DNA of 64,000 bases, taken from positions 4,970,723 to 5,034,722 of the forward strand of contig OZ022589.1 in NCBI GenBank assembly GCA_963669155.1, written 5' to 3'. Under the pieces are notes generated by a model. The model had not been told where the DNA came from. It saw only the letters and a program-made list of their open reading frames with translations, and made no database searches. This DNA is from Arbacia lixula. Lineage: Eukaryota; Echinodermata; Echinoidea; Arbacioida; Arbaciidae. The position numbers and the translations under genes are program-made. Position 1 is the first letter of the stretch; the number at the start of each line of letters is the position of its first letter. Of the stretch, positions 33,594-45,400 are shown one piece after another.

Positions 33594-33869
33594 CAGGGCC
33601 GTCGCCAGGGGGGGTGCGGAGGGTGCGAACGCACCCCCCTTCAGAACCAAAAAAAAAAAAAATAAGAATAAAAAAAATAATAAGAATAAAAAAAAAGAAA
33701 TTGAAATTAAAAATTAAAAAAAAAAACGGAGGGGGGGGGGGTAGGGATCCATTCTGGCCGGCGGGCTATATAACTGCATGAAATTGAGTTAATACGTTGT
33801 TTTTTGTGTTTTTGTGGGGGTTTTTTTCATAAAAAGCACCCCCCTAGAGAAAAGCTGGTGACGGCCCTG
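33594..33869. mobile_element. Short hAT-like non-autonomous element
   Basis: The ends CAGGGCCGTCGCCAGG and CTGGTGACGGCCCTG are inverted and typical of hAT-type TIRs. ATATG is repeated on both sides (33589-33593, 33870-33874). The interior is A-rich with G and T runs; no transposase. Confidence 0.7.
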
Positions 33870-34429
33870 ATATGTAAGGCTAATTAACTAAGCTGTGTCA
33901 TGGGTAGGCCCTAATTAGTGAAACTATTCAGTTTTTCTAACAGGCATATAGTGACTATATGATATACTCAAATGATACTAGTGAGTAAAGAGTATACAAC
34001 TAATGATATACATGTAACATGGACCAGTTTAGATATCTATGATGGTTTTAATCATGAATCAGGTCTAGTCATAGCAGATTTGATCAAATACATGGACAAC
34101 ATTGTAAAACTAGATTTGATTTGTATTCTTGAAACCAATTTGTTTCAATTCTTGTTATGATTCTTCCAAATCAAATAGCTTATAGGGATTATTCTTATGT
34201 TGATTTAAGTGTCATAAATATTTTGTCGTGCTCAAATAGATTTTAGATATTTGTAAAGATTTATTTATACATGTGTACATTGTATAAGTTGTATCACCTT
34301 GAATAATAATGACATATACAACATTCCATTTCAAAAATATATTTAAATGTACTCTTGTTCTTACTTCTTGTTGTATTGGTCTTGGCTCATTGAAATAAAT
34401 AATATTAATTGCTTGGCATATGCAGCTTA

Positions 34430-35040
34430 GAGAGAACAAAGGGTTGTGCAAGGGAGGGGGGGGGGGTTGTCTGGCAAGAAAATGATGGATAGTGAAGAAA
34501 GGGAATGAGGAGCCAATTTGGAGAGGAATGTATGAAAGAGGAAGACACAGAAAGACACAAATATCCTGGAAAGTTGTGCAGATGAAACAGAGGAGGAAAA
34601 GAGGCTTGGAAATGGAGGAAAAGAAAAATTAAGCAACGATGGAGAAACTACTGTAAAGAGAGCGAAAATGTACATATAAAGGCAGATCAAGGGAGAGAGG
34701 GCTAGAAAATGTAGAGACGGGGGGGGGGGGGGAGTTGAGAAGGCAAATTGGAGAAGAGCATGTGAAAGAGTTATATACAGAGAGAGATAGAGATATTCTG
34801 GTACAAAGTTAGGCAAAGAGATCAGAAAAAGTGGAGTGCATAAGGGAAGAAAGAAGGGGGGGGGGGCGAGAGGTAGAGAAAGGAGAGAGGGGCCGAGCGG
34901 CAATGTAGAAAAGATGAAAAAAAAAAAATTGAGCTGATGTATAAGAGTAAGCGAAAGAAAGGGAAATGGAAAAGAGTGATGGGTGGGGATCAAAAGAGGC
35001 TAGAGAGAGAGAGTGAATGAAGAGACGGGAGGGAGTATGA
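34430..35040. repeat. Purine-rich block with G tracts
   Basis: About 600 bp of strongly A/G-biased sequence with G runs at ~34456, ~34718 and ~34857. Two units of ~240 bp are recognisable (caatttggagaggaatgtat and caaattggagaagagcatgt). The 188-codon minus ORF here is a composition artefact. Confidence 0.7.
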
Positions 35041-35261
35041 CGTACCCAAGAAAAAGTGATTATAAGAATTGCGTGGAAATAATGTCAACAAGAATGTGAA
35101 CATACCAAAGATTGTGGATATTAGTTGCATGCATGTAAACACAAATTTAGTTACCCGCACTAGTCGTAGTGGTAGAACAATCAGGCAACCTATTAAGCTT
35201 GACTTATAACTGATATTGTTAACCTCTTACTGTGTTATATATCCCTTTTTTATATTATATA

Positions 35262-35460
35262 TGCATTACCTAGAATGCATGTATGACCTATTGTACGTAT
35301 ATCATAAGGTTAGACTGGACACAGATGCCAGTTAAAAATGATCTATGTCATGCTTTCATGTTAAACAAAAAAACATGACATAGATCATTTTTAACTGGCA
35401 TCTATGTCCAGTCTAATCTAACGATATACATACAATAGGTCATATTCTAGGTAATGCAAA
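35262..35460. mobile_element. Hairpin MITE (~200 bp)
   Basis: A long imperfect palindrome: the left arm gcattacctagaat through gatctatgtcatg is mirrored by the right arm ending attctaggtaatgc, with a centre near 35356-35374. Central arms (tagactggacacagatgcca) match almost perfectly. Non-coding. Confidence 0.8.
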
Positions 35461-36401
35461 AAAAGGATCTAACACGAAGTTAACAATCGTTTCTTTTTTA
35501 CTTGTTTTTATGTTGACTATCTTTTGATACTCTCATATCCCGAGAGGGGTCGACAGAGTTGAATAAAATCTACAAATCTATAAAACAGATATTTTTTCAA
35601 TATAATTTTTTACATGAATTTATCCGTAGGCCTATGGATTCTGCTCAACCACGGAACGGCGTACCGTACCGGTGTTTTGTCCGGGTGTACGTGTTCCACG
35701 CGCGTACGCGTATGCCAAACCGAGCTTGACGACGTGCACTGGACCGGACAACAGTAGTGAAGCGCAGTATTGCACATGCATCGCGCGTGTGTGCAGCACA
35801 GCGACGTCGACATGACAGTACAGCTCAACAAATGACCCTGACGCCCGCTCAGGGGGCCAGACATGCCAGACGCCGAGCATTTTAGTAACTTCTAAAAAAA
35901 GGTAAGTTAGTGTGACGGATATTTAGACAAATTTCTATACTACTACTAGATCCGTCTCTATTGAATTGATCAATCAGATTTATAGTAGCAGAACAGATAA
36001 AATGTGGAAAGACAATATCGACTGCAGCTAACAGCTCGGTCCCCGGGCTCGGCCGGGTCAGCCTGCCTGGTTGATTCACTGCACAAGCACCTTTGCTGTC
36101 CGGGGGCGTGCCCGGCCGAAGAAGTCGCGCCGCTCAATCCCTAACGTCTGCTGCAGCATATTCCATTGACTGTACCTGTATATTGACTGTCACTACGCAG
36201 AGTACTAGTAGTGCATGGAAAGTGCTTATAACGGAAGAGAGGAATAGAAGAATATATAGCTCTTTAGACTTTACAACTCTATATTTTGAACCTACCGTGT
36301 TAAAGTGCATTTCTTTAGAAGAAACAAGTAATGACATTACCTCTGCCAGCATTTACTGAGGACGGAACAAACAGAGGCTAGCTGCCCATCGATGTGTTGC
36401 C

Positions 36402-39400
36402 ATGGATTCTAAGATTGGCCCTGTAGCTGCACAGCATGAGCTGACTTTCCAGTACGATGACAACCTGCCCTCCCTCCCTGTCCCTCCCCTCAAACAGACG
36501 CTGCACAAGTACCTTCAATCAGGTGAGAAACAACATTCCAAGCAAAAGTATAGGCCTATAATCACAATTTAAAGGAAGTTTGTTGATGCATTTTCTGGTC
36601 TGGATCCAAATAATAAAGTTTCTCCCTGCAATTGCTTTAAAGTTTTTTTTGTGGCTGGTCTACATACAGTGTAGACCAAAATCACATGATTGGAGATGTC
36701 ATCATATACATGTATGCATATCGGATGTAGGTGATTCATGTGCAGTTGCATTGCTTGTTGTGTGCTCAATATTTGCTCTAAACTTTCACCGATTTGACAG
36801 CAAATTTTTAAAACCTGCTTGTAAAACTTAGCATATTATATCATTGGGTAATGACTGTCATGGAATTTCTTTGATAACAGTCAGCATTGAAAAGGACATT
36901 TTAGCTTAGATTTGGTGACAACAAAGAGGCTTCTTCAAGTTTTTACACCTCGGTCCCACACATTAATATCCTAGCTGTGTTGATGAGCCAGCCTTACATC
37001 AAAAGCCCTTTGGCTTTGTGTTCATCATGGATCTGCATGTTTGGATCATCAGAGATCTTCTCCATTCTCTTTATTGTTAATTGAGGAAATACTGCATCCA
37101 CTTGTATGAATTCTGCAAATCAGGTGAGATCTTTCCAGTTTGCATGCAAGATCTTTTTGACTTTTGTAGAGCCTAGAGGTAGGCCTATTGTTTTTTTTTT
37201 TTTTTTGTAGACACTACTTGCTGATATTACACCCTGACTTCTACCATCAAGAATCAGTTGCAGTTTTGTTTAAGAAAATCATCCAGTATGTTTCAGTTAC
37301 ATATTACAGCCACTACTGCTCTGTTATTCCTTTGCCTACACACAGTACAGCACAGTGTAGACAAACCGCTGCATCATGACTTTGTCTTTGTACAAAGTGA
37401 CCCTACATGTGCATGTGATCTATCCAACAGCAGCTTAGTACATGGAAACAGCCAACATTTTGATCTGTCTGACTACTTTAAACACCTGATAAGTACATTG
37501 GGCCTAAATTATGAGAGCATGTCAGTGTATTCAACCCTGCCTTCATCAGTCGGATATGGCTATTTGTCAAGTAGCTCTAAAGACAAGGTGCATTATCATC
37601 TTCACTCTGAAATGTCAAGGTATGCCGATAACCCTAAGACAACATAACCTGTCTTATCTAGCCATATTGTTGTTGCTCGCGGGAGACACAGAAATGAACC
37701 CAGGTCCCCGGGCCATCAAGTACCCATGTCTGATTTGTAAGCGTGCCGCAAAATGGGGTCAAAATTGCCTACATGTACAGTGTGATGAATGTGATGGCTG
37801 GTATCACATAGATTGCATGAACATGCCTTTAAATATTTACAAGGCATATGCTGACTCAAGCATGACGTGGATATGCTGCCAATGCGGCCTTCCCAACATC
37901 AGCCCTTCGATCTTCCATTCCTATATGGGCACTACACAGACTTCAAACTCTTTTAGCAGCTTAGACGATACTATTAATCAAGATGATAGTGATATTGGAC
38001 CCCCGAACGCGACTTCGTCTCCTGCAAGAGGTCATCATTATGATGTCAGACAGAATCGGAAGGGGAACACGCCTCCACGCAAGAAGAATATCAAATGCAT
38101 CCTTGTAAATTGTGATGGACTTTACAACAAAATTCCTCACCTGGAAGCAATGATAGACCATCACAAACCTGATGTCATCATTGGAACAGAGTCACACCTA
38201 AAACCAGACATCCTTACTTCAGAGGTCACTCCAACAGGATTCACTACATACAGAAAAGATAGAACACATGCTAGGAAAGGAGGCGTCTTTGTCATGATAA
38301 GTGACACGTTGGTTGCTACGGAATGTAACATTTGTTCATCACAGACTGAGTTGAAGTGGATCTCCCTTAACATCCAAGGTTTTAAGCCATTGATTATAGG
38401 TGTATTCTATCGGCCACCGAACTCAGATGGAGAAAACCTCCAGCACCTGGCGCACTCACTGCAAGCCATCTCTACAAGCATGGGAAGTCCGACCATACTC
38501 CTTGCCGGTGATTTCAATCTACCTGACATTGATTGGGTCAACCGTACCACCAAGCCATATGCGAATGAAGGAAGAAAATGTTCTCAACTTCTTGAAATCT
38601 GCAATGACTTCTACTTGGAGCAGATGGTTAAAAAGCCTACAAGAACAGCTGGCACAACTGAGAATATTCTTGATCTTGTTCTCACTACTCATCCTGCCTT
38701 TATTGAAGACTGCAAAGTCTCAGCAGGTATCAGTGACCATGACATTGTCAGTTTCAGAGTTAACCAAACTCCATCAACCACATGCAAGAAAGCTCGGAAG
38801 GTGTTCATGTATAGTAAAGCTGATACAACTGGCATGCGTAGAGACCTCCTCAAATTTCAAGCTACTTTTTTCAGCAACAACCCAGGATCCAGAACTGTAC
38901 AGCAGAATTGGAATGATTTCAAATCGATGATTGGAAACCTGATGGAAGAGTATATCCCAACAAAGTTGTCTGGGAGGAAGGAAACCAGTCCCTGGATCAC
39001 GAATGCCACGAAGAGGGGGGTCAGGAAAAAGCAAAGGTTGTACAACAAAGCCAAAGGTTCAAAAACACACGATGATTGGCTAAGGTACAAGAATTACCAG
39101 AAAGAATTGAGGTCTCAACTTCGTCACAACTATTGGACTTTCCAGAATAAGATGTTCTCCCCAGCGGATAAGAGAAACAAAGCATTCTGGAAATTCATCA
39201 AATCCAGAAAGCAAGAGTCAACTGGAATTGGATCCCTTCAAAGTGGTCAGAAGCTCATATCAGACAGTAAAGGGAAAGCAACAGTGCTAAATGACCAGTT
39301 CCAATCAGTCTTTACAGTTGAGGATAACTTGCACATCCCAGATCTTAGCCATCCTGCGTTCCCTATAATGGAAAGGATCGACATCTCTGTGGATGGCATT

Positions 39401-42400
39401 GTCAAGTTATTGAAAGATATAAATGTTAGCAAAGCTACAGGTCCAGATGGCTTACCAGGAAGAATCATGAAGTACTATGCTGAGGAAATCGCACCGATCC
39501 TGACCTATATCTTTCAGCAGTCCCTTGACACAGGAATGGTACCCTCCGATTGGCGTCTTGCAAACATATCACCAGTTTTCAAGAAAGGAGACAAGAGCAA
39601 GGCCTCCAACTATCGCCCAGTATCAATCACATCCATCTGCAGTAAATTACTTGAACATGTGATCTTTAGCAACATCATGGATCACTACGACATGAATAAT
39701 ATTCTCAACGATGTTCAACATGGCTTTCGACCTGGCCATTCTTGTGAGACCCAGTTGATTATTACATCACAAGATATCGCACACTCACTTGACCAGAAAG
39801 TACAGGTTGATGCAATTGCATTGGACTTCTCCAAAGCATTTGACCGTGTACCCCACGAACGCCTCCTTCATAAACTTCATCACTATGGGATCCGTGACAA
39901 TCTGCTGAGATGGATCAGGGTTTTTCTGACTGAAAGGTTGCAACGTGTTGTTATAGATGGAGAGTCTTCTGAATGGGTACCAGTCACCTCTGGGGTACCA
40001 CAAGGCACTGTCCTCGGGCCACTACTCTTTATCTCTTTCATCAATGATATAGTAGATGGGATCTCCTCTAACATCCGGCTATTTGCTGACGACTGCCTAC
40101 TTTACCGTCAAATCTCTGATGAAAAAGACAGCCTAACTCTACAACAAGATCTCAACCAGCTACATTTGTGGGCTAATATGTGGCAGATGAAATTCAACAC
40201 AGAGAAATGCTCCCATATCTCATTTTCTCTTCGTCGGAAAGCCATCACCACAATGTACACACTTGGAAATACTCCCCTTGCATCAGTTTCAGATCTCCGG
40301 TATCTTGGCCTGACCTTTTCATCAAACATGTCCTGGAATAATCATATAAACAACATCACATCACGAGCAAATCGACTCCTAGGACTTGTCAGCAGGAACC
40401 TCCGAAGAACCACCCAAAAGATCCGTCAACAAGCCTACTTCAGTCTTGTTAGACCACACCTGGAATACTGTAGCTCAATCTGGAACCCTCACACAAATAA
40501 GCACATCTCACAAATGGAAGCAGTACAAAGGCGAGCAGCAAGATTTACCCTCCAGAAATACCATCGTATGGACAGCGTCTCTGCCATCATCCACCAACTT
40601 ACATGTAAATGGGAGAGCCTGGAGAGGAGGAGAAATGCTGCAAGCCTCTACCTCATGTACAAAATTCAACACAGGATGGTAGCAATCAATGCAGACCACT
40701 ACACAGCTCCTATGATAGCCAGCAATACTCGGCATCATCATCCAAAGAAGTTGTTGGCTATTCCATGCCGCACCCAACTATACCAGAACTCCTATTTTCC
40801 CAGGACAGTGACTGTGTGGAATGCGCTTCCCAAAACCATCCTTGATGCTCCTTCATTGGAGGCCTTCAAGGGGGCGCTTCCAACCAACATCTAAACCAAG
40901 GAATAGCTTTTTACTTGCACAAACAGCACAATGTTTTATAAGCACCAACAAGTATGCACTGCAGATGAGCACCCAAGGTATTTCCTTAGCACTACATCCT
41001 GACTTATGGATCCTGCTGAGTATCGTCGTAGAAGTAGAAGTAGAAGTAGCACATTATAGCACTCTACATATTTTATAGCAGCTTGCAGGGGTTTTTATTA
41101 CCAATATGGGTGGGAAAAATCACATACATACATGTACAGTGCTGGTCATGACTATGATATGATAACAACTTGAAAGACATGGTAGCCCCATGGTAAAAAG
41201 TCACAAAACTTGACAGGAATTGGCAGTATACCCAAACAATAATGTGTATGAAATCTCATCTTTCCAGGAAAAGTGAAAAACTACCTTTCATAATGTTTGA
41301 AACAAAGCGACCATAGTCTTCAAAATGGCATGGCCCTGTCAGTGCACGATGCAACAAATTGCTTAGATTGTGATGTGGAGCGTAGTCTCGGGTCTCGAGG
41401 CTACAAAAACATTGAGGTGATTTTGACGAGATTATGATTTCTTTGATTTTCAGTGGATTTTACAAAATGTTATTTTCTTGACCTGCAAAAGGGCTAACCT
41501 GTCTTTAAGGTGTATCAGAAAATAATGTGGAAGTTACCAAACTTTGGTCTAATGCAGACTTCTTTTTATCATCTTGTGGCTCCCTCCAGTGAAACCCTTT
41601 CTCACTGATGATGATTTTAATGAGACCAGAAGGATCGTGGCTGAATTTGGACAAGGAGTCGGCCAGACGTTACACAGCAAGCTTGTGGAGAGGTCTAAAA
41701 CAAAGAAGAACTGGGTAAGATTGCCTTTGGGGAGAAACAAATTCCACAAACAAACACTTCCATTTCGACCGGAAGTACTATTGGTATCGGACCTGGGGGT
41801 TGTTACACCAAGCTATTTGTTTTCTCCGAATGACTTTAGGCACAACTGGTGCTCCTTTCTTGTGCTAAATGGGATGTATACCCCAATTTGTTTCTGTTTT
41901 AACACAGTGGGAGTTAATTTCCAACTATCCTTAATCAAATTTGAAAAATCATAAACTTTCTATTCAGACACTTGTTCACAACAAGAATTTTAATTTAAAA
42001 AGATCAGATTTCAACTTTAGCTGAATCTAAATTCTAAATTGGGAATCTAAATTATTGAGAATCTGAGTTAGCACAAAAGAGGTCACCAGTCGTGCGTTAA
42101 GTCATTCATAGCTTAAGATTAACACCCCCTAGTCTGGTCTTAGTTGTCAGATGTTTTTGGAGGTTTAAATTTGATATATAGTAACAAGTTAGTAGGGGAC
42201 TAAGGATAAGAATGACTAACATGAGGAGGAGAAGGAGAGGCAGAATGACAAATGAACAACTAAAATAATATTTTGATGAGAGAACGGAAAAAGGAAGATG
42301 ACATAAGAGATGAAGAAGAAGGATCATTTATATCCTTACAAGTTTACAAAAATGTGTATTTTCTTGGTCGAGGGTGATTAGTCATAATAAATGTTGGAGG

Positions 42401-45400
42401 AGGAGGAGAAGAAGAAGGAGAAGATAGAAAAGGGGTGTAAGAGAAGAAGAGTGAAAACAAAATGATAGGCATAAGAAGGAAAGAATAGAAGAACAAATAT
42501 AAAACAGAGGAAGGAAGAATGTGGATAGCAAAATTAGGATGAAAGTCAGAGGGAAAGATGTAGAGAAAATAAAAATGTTGGAGGAGAAGAAGATAAAAAA
42601 GAGTGTAAAAAGAAGAATGTACAAAGTGGATAAGCATTATAAGAAAAAAAAGAATAGAAGAACCAAATTAACACAGAGAAAGGAAACACATAGAAAGCAG
42701 GATTAGGAGGAAAGACAGGGGGAAAGATGGAAAGGAAAAACAGGAGAAAAAGAAGAAGTATATAAAGCTGTAAAGACTAACTCCCATCATTCTGGTCCAC
42801 ACATTGTAATTTTAATTCATTATAATTCACTGTTCACCGTTTTATCAGTATGTGACAGGAAAAAGTTGCAAACATTTCAAAACTGTGCAGCTAGACTGAT
42901 AGTTGGTGTTGGTCATGGAATACCAACTACTCCACTACTAATTGAACTTCATTCGTTTCCCGTTTAGAAATGCATTTGCTTCAAACTTTGCGTGTACATT
43001 TATAAGATTCTCTCACACTCTGCTCCTGCCTATATTCAAGACATGGTTTCCTTATGCGTGTATGTACCTGCATGAACACTATGCTCAATGTCAGATAAAA
43101 GCCTTTTAAACAATTCAGAGAACAATTGGTGACAACAGTTTCAGTATATCAGCTCCAAAAATATGTAATAGTCTCCCACGTAATGTAAGAGAATGTTCAT
43201 CATTAGAAACACCTAAAAACATACCTATTTGCTCATTGAACTTGTTCTATTCCTTTCAATTTATATTGTATTATTTGAAGATTGTAAGTGCTATGGTACT
43301 TCTGGTGTATATAAATACCCATATCATTATAATTATTATGACATGTTCAGCTGGAGGGGTGGTGGGAGGACAAGGCCTACCTAGAGACCCGTCTTCCCCT
43401 GGGCGTGCTGCAGAACCCATCTGGGCCCATCCCTGCCCAGGATTCCATGTGGCCCCCTAGGGACGGTACCCAGCTAGAGAGGGGCGCCATCACCCTCTGG
43501 CACCTTCTCTGCTTCTACCAACTCGTCAGAAAGTATGTGCGCTCCATCTCTCATATTTTCTTTTCTTCTCTATCAAAACAGTGCATCTTCATTTCATATA
43601 TGTTGTCCATGTCTTTGTGTTTTTGACGATCAATTCATCAAAGTATATTCGATCTGTGCATTTTAGTCTATTCATTTATCTATACTATGCATCTTTTTCT
43701 CTATATTCAAATATAATTCTATCAAATTTATTGCACACTCTTATCCAAATTTTTTACCAGTAATGTGATCATTGTTTCAAATGGTTGTGTTAACCTGCGA
43801 TTATGACTAAACTGTGGTCTTAACCATTGTAACTAGCATAATTTAGCACCTTGTGTATGCAAAACACGCATGGTTATTATTCGACCTTTTTCAAGTTGAC
43901 ACGCTATTAAAATCAAGCTCCCTTAAGTGATGATTAAAAATTCCCTTGTGAATTTGGGCCATTGTACATGTAAATGGCTGTGGGAACCTCTCTTGATGTC
44001 ACCTCGTTGATCCACAGAGAGAAGCTCCCGGTGGACAAGAACCGGGCAGGCACCCAGATCTTTGCCATGAACCAGTTCAGAGGAATGTTCCACTCCTGTC
44101 GTGAGCCAGGCATAGAGAAGGACTCCCTCTATAGTTACTTCAAGACAGGTATGGATGGCAGGGGGGAAATTACACGGGGGCTCAGGGTGATTTCGCCCCC
44201 GAAATGCTGAAAAGAGCCCTGGAAAATGTTAAAAGAGCCCTCCAAATTCTCATAGACACAATGTAAAATTGTAGCCAAATTGGCCAATTTGCTCAAAAAG
44301 TAGCCCCTGAAAATGTTGAATTCATTTTTTCCCTGATGGATGGGTTAGTACCTAGAGAGCTTTCAAGTGGAAGGCGAGAATGCATTTGGAGCAGGGTGTG
44401 AAAGACCAGCTAGGAATGCCCCTTGTTGCAGTGGGCAGATTAGCACAGGATAGAGTTCTGCATAGGCGGATTGAAACTGCAGCAACGTCCTGATGTGGAT
44501 ATGCCATTATGGTCATGGATACAAATCTCCTCTGAAATCACTAGGGAGGGATAGTAGATAGATTTTCCTGAAATTATTTTGCTTTGCTTCTCAGATTTGT
44601 ATGTTTCTATTGAGAGCAACTTCTTTTTGGCTCGGAGTTCCCCTTCAATAGGAGCATAAAATCATGAGGGGTGGAAATTTTAACTATATTTGCAGGACTA
44701 CATTTTCAAGCATATACCCCATACATGATTTTCCACTGAGAGACAATTTCATGTGGTTTCAGATTTGTCTCAGACTTGTCTCAGACTTGATTTTTCTACC
44801 ATTTTTTTCTTCTTTAGAGCGCGAGGGGCCGTGTCCCACCCACGTCCATGTGATGTGTAACGGTCACATCTTCAAGATGATTGTCTTTGACAAGGAGGGA
44901 GAGCTCCTGAATGCATCTGAGATGTGCAGGTGAGATACCATTAGTGTTTCTGATGCCTCTATATATACCCATTGTATACTGGTTCTAACTTTAATACCGC
45001 AGGGGTGTTTCCCCAAGCTGTTCTTAAACAGATAAATGACTTTATGCACGCCTTGTGACCCTTTCTTGTGCTAAATCAGATTCTCAATAATTATGATTCC
45101 TATCACTTAAAGTTCAAATCCGATGTTTATGAGTTAAAATTCTTGTTGGATACTAGTGTCTGAATGTTTATTATTTGTCAAAATTGATTAGGATTGTTGA
45201 AAATTAACTCGTACTTAACTCCCACTACATGTATGTTAAAACAGGAACAAATTGGGGTATCTGATTTAGCACAAGAAGGGGTCACAGTCATTTGTAAAGC
45301 TCTTCTTAGCTTAAGAACATCTTTAAAAAAATTAACTCGCACTTAACTCACACTATGTTAAAACAGGAACAAATTGGAGTGTCTGATTTAGCACAAGAAG

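Larger units (their letters stand above)
37180..41055 (+). mobile_element. CR1-like non-LTR retrotransposon in CROT intron 1
   Basis: Extends at least from the ORF start at 37511 to a short 3' repeat (gtagaa x3 near 41029-41050), as expected for CR1/L2-type 3' ends. The 5' limit near 37185, after a T tract, is a guess. A short overlapping ORF (37258-37647) in another frame precedes the main ORF and may be a remnant of a leader or ORF1. I found no clear target-site duplication. Confidence 0.8.

Noticed and set aside
34427..34993. 188-codon minus-strand ORF rich in Ser, Leu, Pro, Phe
   Set aside because: Composition artefact of the purine-rich block; no domain and no splice support.
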